Assembly (NCBI GenBank): GCA_024685315.1
Contig: JAIKVW010000041.1
Coordinates: 31,533-95,532 of the forward strand
Direction: 5' to 3'
Source of the DNA: Lachnospiraceae bacterium
GTDB lineage: Bacteria > Bacillota > Clostridia > Lachnospirales > Lachnospiraceae
Length of the DNA stretch: 64,000 nt
The stretch's first letter is position 1, and the number at the start of each line of letters is the position of its first letter. Of this stretch, positions 51,356 to 61,024 are shown piece by piece. A program made the translations under genes and the position numbers. The notes under the pieces were generated by a model that saw only the letters and a program-made list of their open reading frames with translations, searched no databases and was not told where the DNA came from.

Positions 51356-51417
51356 GGTTTGACTGGATAAGCAGTAAGTTTTACGAAAATCGAATAAATA
51401 ATGCGCAGAGAGCAGAT

Positions 51418-51458
51418 GGGCGGATGAAAAACGAAAGCTTTTTCATCCGCCCTTGTTG
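51418..51458 (+). terminator. Terminator after the first giant gene
   Basis: 14-bp perfect stem GGGCGGATGAAAAA/TTTTTCATCCGCCC, loop CGAAAGC, then TTGTTG. Confidence 0.85.
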
Positions 51459-51624
51459 TATAATCTGCAGATGCGGATTATTTTTTTAGTCCCTTCTGAA
51501 CTACACTTTCGGGTGGGGCGTGTTTTTAAACTTTCTTTTATAATCAAAAAAGCAACTATTTAATAAGGTTTACAGCGGTAGACGCTTTCATTAATGCAGG
51601 ACCAGTCTGAAAGAGAGGGAACAG

Positions 51625-54600
51625 ATGAGCATCAGAGCATTGAGAAAATACATAGCATGCATAGTATTGGCGCTGGCGACCGCAGCTTCTTCGTTTGTTA
51701 TTACAGCGAAAACAGCCTATGCGGAAGAAGAAAGCATTTATGAGATCAACTGCACTGAGGAAGAGGCCTATAACAACGGCTATGAGTTCTACAGGTTCTG
51801 GTATGTCATTAATAAAGGAAATGCCAGAACGCTCATAGAAGATTATAAAGGTCCCGAGTGGGGCTTAGTCAATAAGAACCGCTATGGCTGGTCCGGCGCG
51901 GCATTCAAAAGCGAAATGGCATACTGGCGCACGCTGACTTTTGATATTGACGACGTAATACTTCACTCTAACGCGCAGAAAGTCAACTGCACCGCTATGC
52001 TGTTTAATCTCCTGTACGATGCAAATTCGGAAACCTTTGCCGCATCTCCCCTTACCGGGGCGGTCGATGTGTCCGGAAATATCATCAGTACGGAGAAAGC
52101 AATAAATGACATTTTGAAGCAGATGGGGGCGAAAGAGTGGTCCAAGTGCCTTAAATATCTGGATGAATACAACGAGATCTATGATATGGACATCAGAACG
52201 ATACAGGATCTGGAGGAAAATACTTCTGCGCTTGAATATTTAAATCTGATGGCATCTAAGTACAGCACTTTCAGCAACGGGCTGAAATATGCCGGCAGTG
52301 CTGCCAAGATATTAAAAAACTGCATTACGGTCAGTGAATATATTGAAAACACATATAAAATCGGAGTGATTGCGGGAAGCAGCTACAGATTGGCCGGACT
52401 GTTAAGCGATATGAGCAAATATACGGATGATGAGGCCTACAAGAATGCGCTTAATGAATTTTCCGTATATCTGCAGCCATACTATGAAGACGTGGCAGAT
52501 GAATTATACACTATGTCATTTGCTGCGGACACTTTTCTCAGGGAAGCGGCGGATTATTCCTTCAAGGCTATAGTCAACGCGCTGGGGGAGGTCAGCGGCG
52601 GAGCCAGCGCAGGTCTTCTCATAGGAGCCTCTCTCGGCAAATTCGGCGGTGAGCTTCTGACCGGAGAAGACGGCAAGTTCAAAAAATTTAACGAACTGGA
52701 AGTGTATTATGATTTTAACGTACTGTTAAGGTCCCAGCTTAACAGGTACGTAATGGATATAAAAGACGGTATAAACGTAGAGGACAATGTCGAGAAATTC
52801 AACGCAGGGTATACTCTTCTCAGAAACATGTACTCAGTCGAGAGAGACTGTCTGCTGGAGTATTATGAAATCCTTTATAAGGAAGGCGTTATTAATCAGG
52901 CTTTCCCCGATATAAACGAGGACAAGTACAGCCATATAGCCTACAACACGGCCGAGTACGTGAATGCCGTCGAAGAGCTTTTCGAAGCCGATGAGCAGAA
53001 TTTCAAGGAGGCATACGAAGAAGCAGCGGCAAAATATGATCCGGACTATGTGGCATACGACATCATACAGGTGCCGGATGTTCAGGACAACGAGGAGAGC
53101 AATAAGAGCATATTCGATGATTTAAGGCAAATATTCGGCATGTGTGTCGAAAATGATCTGACACTCTCGGAAGATGTTGAGACATATGGTGTGCTGAGAG
53201 TAGACGGAGGAACCCTGGATCTCAACGGAAATACTATCACCGTTTATGGTGATCTTATTATTACCGGAGGCACCGTGACCGGCCCCGGAATGATCGAGGT
53301 CACAGGAAGCGTCATGCAGACCGGCGGAACAGTAGAACTTACAGCAGACACAGAACTGGTTGTGGGCACCGGTGCGGACGGAGAGCAGATCTTAGGAGAT
53401 TACGTGCTGCAGGAAGGCAGTCTTAAGATAGAAGAAGGCAGACTGCACGTAACAGGTGACCAGATCATCGGTTATGAAGGGATAACGAACAGCAATAAGA
53501 TAACTTATACTGTCTCCGGCAATGCCGATATCGAGATAGAAGGCGAGTTCCTGGCCTACATGCTCTTTACCGGGTACCAGCATGCAAATTATAATTCTTT
53601 CACTTCGGGTACGATGACCATCGGAAAGAGCGCGCGGGTATTAAACGGTACCTTGAATGGCAGCAGTTCTTTTGAAATGACATTCTCCGGAAGCGAAGAT
53701 ATCACGCTGCAGAATATCGAGGGCGCTGCCGTCGTTATTGAAAACGCCGGCGGGCGCGGCCTGGTATTTAAAGACAAAGTAAGGCTTGCTGCGCTTTATG
53801 GCGATGATATGACGATCGCGCCGGAAGATCTGTTCTTTGGCGCAGTCCTGAATCAGGACGTGGTGTTCAGCGAAGGCCTGACGATCTCGAAGGACACCGA
53901 TTTAAATGGCCAGGATCTCACCGTTAACGGAGACCTCTCCATGAAGCGTGATTCAAGCACGGAAAGCGTGGGATTGTCCTTGTCGGGCGCACTTACGGTA
54001 TATGGAGATCTGATCCAGTTAAGATCTACTGAATATACATCAATTAAAATTGATTCCGAGGGTATTCTGGATATCAGCGGCAATTTTGAGCAGCAGAAAG
54101 GCTGGCTTGAACTTAGCGGCGGAAGCCTGAAAGTTGGCGGAGACCATATCATCGGGTATGACGGCATCCAGAACGTAGATTTTGGGAATGTTACCGGTTT
54201 CCAACGTGTTGCATATATCATTTCAGACGGCGGCAGCGAAGAAATAGGCGGAGACCTGATAGCCTACAAGCTTTTTGAAAAATACGGAAGCACCAGCATA
54301 AATTCCCTTAGCTCAGGCAGCCTGACGGTCGGAGGAAGCGTGAGGGTGCTTAACGGAGAGCCGCTTAACTGTTCTTCAGGCTTCACCATCACATGCACCG
54401 GAGACGAGGACCTCGTCTTGCAGAATATTTACGGCGGCACGATGATCATCGAAAATGCCGGCGAGCGCAGCCTGGTATTCAAGGACAAGGTATTGCTCGC
54501 TGAGCTGCAGGGCGATGATATGACGATCACGCCGGAGGATCTTTTCTTCGGGGCAGTCCTGAATCAGAATGTGATATTCAGCGGAGAAATGGGCATTTCA

Positions 54601-56937
54601 AAGGATACTGCTCTCAACGGCTATGATATGACTGTTAACGGAGACCTCTCCATGAAGCGTAATTCCAGTACGACCGTGACCTTGTCTCTTTCAGGAAGGC
54701 TTATCGTAGAGGGAGATCTGATCCAGTTGAGATCATCTGCTGATTATACATCAATTAAAATTGATTCCGAGGGCATTCTGGATATCAGCGGCAATTTTGA
54801 GCAGCAGAAAGGCTGGCTTACACTTAGCGGCGGAAGCCTGAAAGTTGGCGGAGACCATATCATCGGGTATGACGGCATCCAGAACGTAGATTTTGGAAAC
54901 GTTAGCGGTTTCCAACGTGTTGCATATATCATTTCGGACGGAGGCAGCGAAGAAACAGGCGGAGATCTGCTTGCCTACAAGCTTTTTGAAAAATACGGAA
55001 GCACCAGCATAAATTCCCTTAGCTCAGGCAGCCTGACGGTCGGAGGGAATGTGAGGGTGCTTAACGGAGAGCCGCTTAACGGTTCTTCAGGTTTCACCAT
55101 CATATGCACCGGGAACGAGGATATCACTTTGCAGAATATCGATGCCGGGGAGATTGTGATAGAAAATGCGGACAGCAGGGAGATTGCTTTTAAGGAAGAG
55201 ATGCACTTATTATATCTGACTGCCGACGGTGCCGACAGCCTTAGCGTTACCGCAGAAGATCTGGAACTTGGCTGCAGACTGAATACGGATCTTTATGTTG
55301 CCGGAGATGTGGTCATTGACTATGCCACCAACCTTTACGGGCATAAACTGATGGTAAACGGCAGCATCCTCCAGTCTAACGGAAGTGTTACGATAAATGA
55401 GGGAACGCTTGAAGCTGCAGGTGATTATTATATTGCGAAGCTGAACAGCAGCGGTCAGTACGTTTCCGCAAGCTCCGCGTCTCTTATTATGAAACTGGCT
55501 GGCGACAGGGTTATCGTCGGAAATGACATGCTGGTGTACAGCGGGAGCAAATCCACCCTGACAGACGGCGTTCTCAGCATAAAAGGTGATTTTACGCAGA
55601 TCGGGAGTTCCGAGAAAGCTAACTTCCTGTGCTCGGGTAATCATCTGACGGTACTTGATGGGAACGAGCTGCAGACGGTCACATTCGGAACATATTCGTC
55701 CTCGAGGTTCAATATCCTGGAGCTGGGACAGCCTCTGGAAAACTACGTTTTCTCACCGGATCCATGCTGGAATACACTTATAGAATACTGTGAGCATTTG
55801 AATACGGAACTGAGAGACGCAGCGGAGGCCGGATGCCTGACCGAAGGGTATTCCGGCGACCTGTACTGTACGGATTGTGGCAGGCTGATCGAAGCAGGAA
55901 GTGTGATCGAAGCTCTTGGCCATGATCTCGTCCATCACGACAGGGTAGAACCCACCAAGACTTCGGAAGGATGCGAGGAATACTGGGAGTGCACTCGCTG
56001 CGGATGTCTCTTCAGCGATGCCGAGGCTGCCGCTGAGCTCTCTGAGCTTGTCATAATACCCTCTACATGGATCCCTGTAACAGATGTAAGCCTCGCTGAC
56101 AGCGAAGCCGTGGCAGGCGATACGTTTCAGATGACTGCAGCCGTACTGCCTGCAGATGCTGACGACCAGACTATCACCTGGTCGCTCGAGGATTACCATG
56201 ACGATGACTACGATATCGACAGGGCTTCGATCGATCCTGCGACCGGAATCCTCACCGCGAACTCCGCAGGTAATGTGACGGTAGTTGCGACATCTGTGGA
56301 CGGCGGCATCATCGCGAAGTGCAATGTGAAGATCCTCTTCCAGGATATGACTAACAAGTCGAGCGCGTTCTACAAGGCAATATACTGGGCCGTAGACGAG
56401 GGTATCACCTACGGCGTGCAGGATAAGTCCGGTTACTTCCTGATCTTCGGCGAGGGCAGGACCTGTACTCGTGCGCAGATGGTGACCTTCCTCTGGAGAC
56501 TTGCCGGCGAGCCCGAGCCGACCGGAAACAGCGGCGTCACATTTGCCGACGTAACGGAGAAGGATGCCTCTAAGTACTACTATAAGCCGGTGCTCTGGGC
56601 AGCCGAGGAAGGTATCACGGTAGGAACGAAGCAGAAGGACGGCACCTACCTCTTCAAGCCTCAGGATCCATGCCTGCGCCGGCAGGCGGTAATGTTCCTG
56701 TGGAGGATGGCAGGACAGCCGAAGGAAGAGTGGACCGTTGAGCCTTTTGAAGATGTGCCGTATAACGACGGGAAGAACATCTGGTACGATCCGGTCATGT
56801 GGGCAGCCCAGAACAACATAACGACAGGAGTTATGGGCGCTGGTAAGCGCGTATTTAACGAAGGAAATGAGTGTCTGCGCCGCCAGATGGTGACCTTCCT
56901 GTACAGATACGCGAACCCTGACTGGGATCAGGAGTAA
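51625..56937 (+). CDS. Giant repeat/Ig-like/SLH cell-surface protein (1770 residues)
   Basis: A secreted protein with a signal peptide ending near ITAKTAYAEE. Residues about 35-500 are mainly helical and unlike known domains. From about 505 to 1350 come beta-strand repeats with short patterns (GDLIITGG, GSLKVGGDHIIGYDGI). Two units of 237 residues are almost the same (711-bp period: 53801 matches 54512). A Cys-rich segment (about 1385-1470, YCTDCG and CTRCGC), an Ig-like domain and three SLH repeats follow. The repeat part may form a beta solenoid (inference). GAGAGGGAACAG precedes the ATG. Probable cell-surface adhesin or S-layer-associated protein. Confidence 0.86.
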   Translation: MSIRALRKYIACIVLALATAASSFVITAKTAYAEEESIYEINCTEEEAYNNGYEFYRFWYVINKGNARTLIEDYKGPEWGLVNKNRYGWSGAAFKSEMAYWRTLTFDIDDVILHSNAQKVNCTAMLFNLLYDANSETFAASPLTGAVDVSGNIISTEKAINDILKQMGAKEWSKCLKYLDEYNEIYDMDIRTIQDLEENTSALEYLNLMASKYSTFSNGLKYAGSAAKILKNCITVSEYIENTYKIGVIAGSSYRLAGLLSDMSKYTDDEAYKNALNEFSVYLQPYYEDVADELYTMSFAADTFLREAADYSFKAIVNALGEVSGGASAGLLIGASLGKFGGELLTGEDGKFKKFNELEVYYDFNVLLRSQLNRYVMDIKDGINVEDNVEKFNAGYTLLRNMYSVERDCLLEYYEILYKEGVINQAFPDINEDKYSHIAYNTAEYVNAVEELFEADEQNFKEAYEEAAAKYDPDYVAYDIIQVPDVQDNEESNKSIFDDLRQIFGMCVENDLTLSEDVETYGVLRVDGGTLDLNGNTITVYGDLIITGGTVTGPGMIEVTGSVMQTGGTVELTADTELVVGTGADGEQILGDYVLQEGSLKIEEGRLHVTGDQIIGYEGITNSNKITYTVSGNADIEIEGEFLAYMLFTGYQHANYNSFTSGTMTIGKSARVLNGTLNGSSSFEMTFSGSEDITLQNIEGAAVVIENAGGRGLVFKDKVRLAALYGDDMTIAPEDLFFGAVLNQDVVFSEGLTISKDTDLNGQDLTVNGDLSMKRDSSTESVGLSLSGALTVYGDLIQLRSTEYTSIKIDSEGILDISGNFEQQKGWLELSGGSLKVGGDHIIGYDGIQNVDFGNVTGFQRVAYIISDGGSEEIGGDLIAYKLFEKYGSTSINSLSSGSLTVGGSVRVLNGEPLNCSSGFTITCTGDEDLVLQNIYGGTMIIENAGERSLVFKDKVLLAELQGDDMTITPEDLFFGAVLNQNVIFSGEMGISKDTALNGYDMTVNGDLSMKRNSSTTVTLSLSGRLIVEGDLIQLRSSADYTSIKIDSEGILDISGNFEQQKGWLTLSGGSLKVGGDHIIGYDGIQNVDFGNVSGFQRVAYIISDGGSEETGGDLLAYKLFEKYGSTSINSLSSGSLTVGGNVRVLNGEPLNGSSGFTIICTGNEDITLQNIDAGEIVIENADSREIAFKEEMHLLYLTADGADSLSVTAEDLELGCRLNTDLYVAGDVVIDYATNLYGHKLMVNGSILQSNGSVTINEGTLEAAGDYYIAKLNSSGQYVSASSASLIMKLAGDRVIVGNDMLVYSGSKSTLTDGVLSIKGDFTQIGSSEKANFLCSGNHLTVLDGNELQTVTFGTYSSSRFNILELGQPLENYVFSPDPCWNTLIEYCEHLNTELRDAAEAGCLTEGYSGDLYCTDCGRLIEAGSVIEALGHDLVHHDRVEPTKTSEGCEEYWECTRCGCLFSDAEAAAELSELVIIPSTWIPVTDVSLADSEAVAGDTFQMTAAVLPADADDQTITWSLEDYHDDDYDIDRASIDPATGILTANSAGNVTVVATSVDGGIIAKCNVKILFQDMTNKSSAFYKAIYWAVDEGITYGVQDKSGYFLIFGEGRTCTRAQMVTFLWRLAGEPEPTGNSGVTFADVTEKDASKYYYKPVLWAAEEGITVGTKQKDGTYLFKPQDPCLRRQAVMFLWRMAGQPKEEWTVEPFEDVPYNDGKNIWYDPVMWAAQNNITTGVMGAGKRVFNEGNECLRRQMVTFLYRYANPDWDQE
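53801..55222 (+). repeat. Tandem duplication within the giant gene (711-bp period)
   Basis: Two successive in-frame copies of 711 bp (237 codons). Segments from 54038 and 54749 are nearly identical for over 190 bases, while flanking parts differ more. A third, much diverged unit follows (from about 55210), and a diverged unit precedes (53130-53800). Confidence 0.85.
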
Positions 56938-56952
56938 GGTAATGCAGGTATT

Positions 56953-57624
56953 TCAAAAAACCAGCAGGAACCCCTGCGCGATCAGGAACTGCGCCGCGAC
57001 GTAGGTCTCCATTATGCCTTTTTCTGAAGTTTTCCTGAAGGCGGCCGAGGCAAGTATGAAATCCGAGGCCATGAAGAAGACGGAACCAATAAAGCTTATA
57101 ACAGGGCCTTTTTCTGCAGGGAAAAGCAGAGCCATTCTGCAGCACATGCTGTAACTCATTGCCAGTATTACTATGATATAAAGTGATACTGGCATTTTTA
57201 ATTCTGCAGGAACTCCCCTGATGATCTTTCCGGAGAGAAGGATCCCGCAGATGACGTAAAAGGGGATCGGAATAAGGACGATAAAAGACATCCCCCCCAC
57301 GGACATGAATACGTCCGCCCATGCGCTTGCAATGTAGAAAATGTGGCCGATGAGAAAGGCTATGGCTCCCCAGACGAAACCCTTGCCGTCCGGCAGCAGG
57401 AACACGTCGCCGAGGCAGCCGAAAACAAGTCCGACGGTTATCAGGACTATGAGCACGGGAGATACCCCGCGGGTGATTGCCGAGATCACGAAATACCCGG
57501 CCAGTATCGGCATCAGCAGCGGTTTCAGCACGCGTGGGCCGTTCTGCTCGGCAGCCATGCAATCCAGGACACACAGCACCAGGTACACTATAAGGATCGA
57601 AGAGGTGATCATTCTTACTGCCAT
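56953..57624 (-). CDS. Lysoplasmalogenase-like membrane protein (YhhN family)
   Basis: A 223-residue protein with about eight membrane helices. KPLLMPILAGYFV near the start and GDVFLLPDGKGFVWGAIAFLIGHIFYIASA, then FMASDFILASAAFRK, are the polar/acidic motifs of the YhhN/TMEM86 family, which cleaves lysoplasmalogens. Activity in bacteria is little studied. The start lies 3 bases after the stop of the Na/Pi cotransporter gene, so the two are coupled. Relevant because clostridial membranes often contain plasmalogens. Confidence 0.85.
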   Translation of the reverse strand: MAVRMITSSILIVYLVLCVLDCMAAEQNGPRVLKPLLMPILAGYFVISAITRGVSPVLIVLITVGLVFGCLGDVFLLPDGKGFVWGAIAFLIGHIFYIASAWADVFMSVGGMSFIVLIPIPFYVICGILLSGKIIRGVPAELKMPVSLYIIVILAMSYSMCCRMALLFPAEKGPVISFIGSVFFMASDFILASAAFRKTSEKGIMETYVAAQFLIAQGFLLVF

Positions 57625-57626
57625 GT

Positions 57627-59462
57627 TTATTTCTTATCAGCATCGGCAGGAGCAGGAGCCGCAGCGGCCTTTTCCCTTGCCTGTTCAAGCTTTTCAAAAT
57701 ACTCTTCGTGGTAACGCATATGCCTCTCATTGAACCACTCGCTTGAATGGTGCAGTTCGTGGGAGTACTCGTGAGGCTGGATGCCCTTGACCTCAACACG
57801 GGAAATGATGGAGAGGCCGACGTTGGAGCAACTGTCTGACATACGCTCTATATCGATCAGAACGTCCAGGAAGATCATCCCGGCGTAAAGGCTGCTCTCA
57901 CCGGTGCGGAGCCTGTCGAAATGGTTGCTGTTAATAACGCCCACCATGTCGTCGACGACCTCCTCAAGAGGCTCGATCTCACGGGCGGCAGCAATGTCCC
58001 TGTTCTTAAATGCCCTTCCGGTCTTTGAGAGGACCTCATTAATGAGCTGGGAAAGGACGTCCAGCTCCGCGTATCCGGTGGCGGAAAAGGCTCCGTCTCC
58101 GGCTGCAAGCTTCTGGGCGAACTCCGCAAGGTTCATCGCATGGTCGCCGAGACGCTCAAATTCCGGCAGGACTTTTTCATACTCTTCGAAGATCCGGAGC
58201 TCATTGTCGGTCTTCAGGTACGGCGAGAGCTGCATCAGATATTTGCTGGTAGCGTCGGTAAGCATATCAATGGTATGCTCGTCATCATATATCTTCTTAA
58301 AGTCTTCTTCATTATACTTCTTCAGAAGGTTCATCGAAGTGCGGTAACTGGCCACGGACATGTCATATATCCTGTTCATGAGATCGTAGCAGGACCGGAG
58401 AGCCAGCGCGGGAGTATCAAAGAAAGTCGGGCTCAGCGAATCGAGCAAAGCTGCGGCCGGCGACACTTCGGCGGGGGCATCCTTGATAATCTTCCGGCTC
58501 AGGTTCTTCATTGCATTGAGGGCCGGGAAGAGGACGACTGCGCAGACCAGGTTGAAAACGGTATTAATGTTTGCTATAGATCCCGGAGACATAACATGAG
58601 GCACCAGTCGGCTCAGGACTCCGGCTTTTCCAAGTATCAGCACCAGGGCAACTACCACGACGGTCTTGCCGATGTTGAAGATCATATGGACCATGCCCAC
58701 TCGTTTGGAATCAGGCGTTGATGAGAAAGAGCAGACAAGCATTGTCGTGAGCGCGGCGCCTATGAAAATACCCAGGAGCACCAGATACACTGAGCTGAAA
58801 GTCATTGAGCCCGACATCGAGAATGCCTGCAGGATAGCTATAGATGCGGAAGCGCTCTGCAGGATGCAGCTCATCAGCACGCCGGTGAGGTAGCCCAGGG
58901 CCGGTTTGTCGGAAAATGTCGAGAAAAGCGTTTCAAAGATCCCAGTCTCAGAAATAGAATCCACCGCCTCGGTCATTCCCATAAGGCCGGTGAAAAGGAT
59001 GCCGAAACCCAGGAGTATGTTGCCTGCCATCTCGGAGTTTTTCCTCTTTCCGGTCAGGATCAGCAGAATGCCGAATATAAGCGCGAGCGGCGCGAGAGTT
59101 GAGGGCTGGAAGAAACGGAGCACGCTGAAACCGTCGCCTTCCACGCCGAGAAGACGCACGATCTGGCCGGTGACCGTGGTACCAAGGTTGGCGCCGATCA
59201 CGATGCCGAGGGACTGCTCAAGCGTCAGGATCCCCGCGGCGATAAGGCCTGAGGTAATTACGATGGTAGCGTTGGAAGACTGGATGACGGCGGTTATCCC
59301 AAGCCCCAGGACAAAAGACTTTATGTGGTTATTGGTAACCCTTTCCATGGCACGCTTAAGGGCACCCGAGGATCCTTCCTTGAGTCCGTTGCCCATGAGC
59401 CTCATTCCGTACAGGAACATGGCCAGGCCGCCAAACATTGAGATTATGTCAAATATATCCAT
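57627..59462 (-). CDS. Na+/phosphate cotransporter with C-terminal PhoU-like domain
   Basis: A 611-residue NptA/YjbB-type protein. The first 310 residues are the Na/Pi cotransporter helices with paired QSSNATIV-type motifs (VIQSSNATIVITSGL; SCILQSASASIAILQAF) and GANLGTT. From about 345 to 560 comes a PhoU-like helical bundle (DHAMNLAEFAQKL and DIERMSDSCSNVG). The tail is rich in Ala and Lys. It imports phosphate or, by alternative views, exports it when in excess. Followed directly by the YhhN-type gene. Confidence 0.92.
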   Translation of the reverse strand: MDIFDIISMFGGLAMFLYGMRLMGNGLKEGSSGALKRAMERVTNNHIKSFVLGLGITAVIQSSNATIVITSGLIAAGILTLEQSLGIVIGANLGTTVTGQIVRLLGVEGDGFSVLRFFQPSTLAPLALIFGILLILTGKRKNSEMAGNILLGFGILFTGLMGMTEAVDSISETGIFETLFSTFSDKPALGYLTGVLMSCILQSASASIAILQAFSMSGSMTFSSVYLVLLGIFIGAALTTMLVCSFSSTPDSKRVGMVHMIFNIGKTVVVVALVLILGKAGVLSRLVPHVMSPGSIANINTVFNLVCAVVLFPALNAMKNLSRKIIKDAPAEVSPAAALLDSLSPTFFDTPALALRSCYDLMNRIYDMSVASYRTSMNLLKKYNEEDFKKIYDDEHTIDMLTDATSKYLMQLSPYLKTDNELRIFEEYEKVLPEFERLGDHAMNLAEFAQKLAAGDGAFSATGYAELDVLSQLINEVLSKTGRAFKNRDIAAAREIEPLEEVVDDMVGVINSNHFDRLRTGESSLYAGMIFLDVLIDIERMSDSCSNVGLSIISRVEVKGIQPHEYSHELHHSSEWFNERHMRYHEEYFEKLEQAREKAAAAPAPADADKK

Positions 59463-59694
59463 TTATTATTTACCTTTTCAGCGTATTTTAAGCGCGGAGG
59501 CAGTATTTCTGCCAAATTCCGCCATTATCATTTTAACATTTCTGATTATTTATCAAGACTGGATAATTTAACAAAAATTGGGTGCGGCGGAGAGGTTTTA
59601 TATATGTTTTTTACTAATATGTTCCTAAAATCCCACAAAAATGGTACAATCACGGTGTTATCAAGTTGTTTGCATGATCCCGGAGGAACGCGGT

Positions 59695-60696
59695 ATGGAT
59701 AAGAGCGCCATTACGGGAAGGCCGGTCCTGTGGATGGTCATTCCCTGTTATAACGAGGAAGCAGTGCTGATGAAGACAGCCCCGATGTTTCTGGACGAGC
59801 TGCACGCCCTCACCCAAAAAGACCTTATTTCCGATAAGAGCCGCATACTTTTCGTAAATGACGGCTCGAAGGACCGCACCTGGGAGATAATCCGCTATTT
59901 TGCGGAAAAGGACAGTCATTTCATCGGCATAAGCCAGAGCCGGAACCGGGGGCACCAGAACGCGGTGCTCGCAGGGCTTATGGAGGCCAGGGAGAACTGT
60001 GATTTTACGATTTCCATAGACTGCGACGGACAGGACGATATTTCCGCCATGGAGAAGATGACGGAGGAGTACCTTGCCGGAGCCGAGGTCGTTTACGGCG
60101 TGCGCAGCAAGCGCGAGACCGATACATTTTTTAAGCGTTTTACCGCGGAGACCTTCTACAAATTTATGAAAGCGCTCGGTGCGGATGTTGTATACAATCA
60201 CGCGGATTACAGGCTGATCAGTTCACGCGCGCTTGATGAGCTCGCTGATTTTGAGGAAGTGAACCTTTTCCTGCGCGGAATGGTCCCGCTGGTTGGTTTT
60301 AAGAGCGCGGTCGTGACCTACGAGAGACATGAGAGGCTGGCCGGCAAGAGCCATTATCCTCTGTCAAAGATGCTGAGGCTCGCCATGGACGGAATCACAA
60401 GCCTCTCAGTGCGCCCGCTTTCAATTATAGCCGGCGTGGGGGCCGTGGTCGGGGTCATCGGACTCATCGGAATAATCTGGGCGATCGTCACCGCGCTTTC
60501 CGGTAATTCGGTACAGGGCTGGGCTTCGCTGGTGTGCGTGGTCTGCTTCCTCGGCGGCATACAGCTGCTTTCCCTCGGAGTCGTGGGCCAGTATATAGGC
60601 AAAATATACCTGGAGACAAAGAGACGCCCGCGGTATATAATAGCGGAGCGCACCTGGGAACCATATGAGAGGAATTATAAAGGAGGAGTGAATTAA
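59695..60696 (+). CDS. Family 2 glycosyltransferase (polyprenyl-phosphate type, GtrB-like)
   Basis: A 333-residue GT2 enzyme. The N-terminal GT-A domain begins VLWMVIPCYNEEAVL, has FVNDGSKDRTWEI, SRNRGHQNAVLAG and ISIDCDGQDDISAMEKM (DxD). Two C-terminal membrane helices (about 240-265 and 275-300) are as in GtrB/DPM1-type enzymes that load a sugar on undecaprenyl phosphate. I chose ATG 59695 with GGAGG 8 bp upstream. It precedes a small gene of unknown function; a membrane glycosyltransferase of the kind that uses such lipid donors is encoded convergently at 61025. Confidence 0.92.
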   Translation: MDKSAITGRPVLWMVIPCYNEEAVLMKTAPMFLDELHALTQKDLISDKSRILFVNDGSKDRTWEIIRYFAEKDSHFIGISQSRNRGHQNAVLAGLMEARENCDFTISIDCDGQDDISAMEKMTEEYLAGAEVVYGVRSKRETDTFFKRFTAETFYKFMKALGADVVYNHADYRLISSRALDELADFEEVNLFLRGMVPLVGFKSAVVTYERHERLAGKSHYPLSKMLRLAMDGITSLSVRPLSIIAGVGAVVGVIGLIGIIWAIVTALSGNSVQGWASLVCVVCFLGGIQLLSLGVVGQYIGKIYLETKRRPRYIIAERTWEPYERNYKGGVN

Positions 60697-60697
60697 A

Positions 60698-61018
60698 ATG
60701 ATAGAGTCGAAGATATATATTGGCCTGAATGATATGACAACCAACACACAGCTTTTTGACAATCAGGAATACATCAGTGTCCTTCGCAATGTGTGCTATT
60801 CATACGAAATCCCGTTCTCCTTTAATGTGCAGGAGGGCGGATACATCTATGAAAACGGCGATTATGCCCGGGAGACGAGCCTGGTGGTCACCCTTGTGGA
60901 CGTACCGAAGGACACAGTTGAAGAGATCGCGAAGGACCTGTGCGCTTTCTTTCACCAGGAGTCGGTGATGGTCACAGAGACCGAGATACAGGTGCGTTTT
61001 GTAAAGGAAACACTGTGA
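60698..61018 (+). CDS. Small hypothetical protein downstream of the GtrB-like gene
   Basis: A 106-residue soluble alpha/beta protein (SKIYIGLNDMTTNTQLFDNQ... and VVTLVDVPKDTVEEIAKDLCAFFHQESVMVTETEIQVRFV) that I do not recognise. Its strand-helix-strand plan is like ferredoxin-like folds. AAGGAGG precedes the ATG by about 10 bp, inside the end of the upstream gene, so it is translated from the same mRNA. A terminator lies shortly after, inside the end of the convergent gene. Confidence 0.7.
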   Translation: MIESKIYIGLNDMTTNTQLFDNQEYISVLRNVCYSYEIPFSFNVQEGGYIYENGDYARETSLVVTLVDVPKDTVEEIAKDLCAFFHQESVMVTETEIQVRFVKETL

Positions 61019-61024
61019 TTTTCT

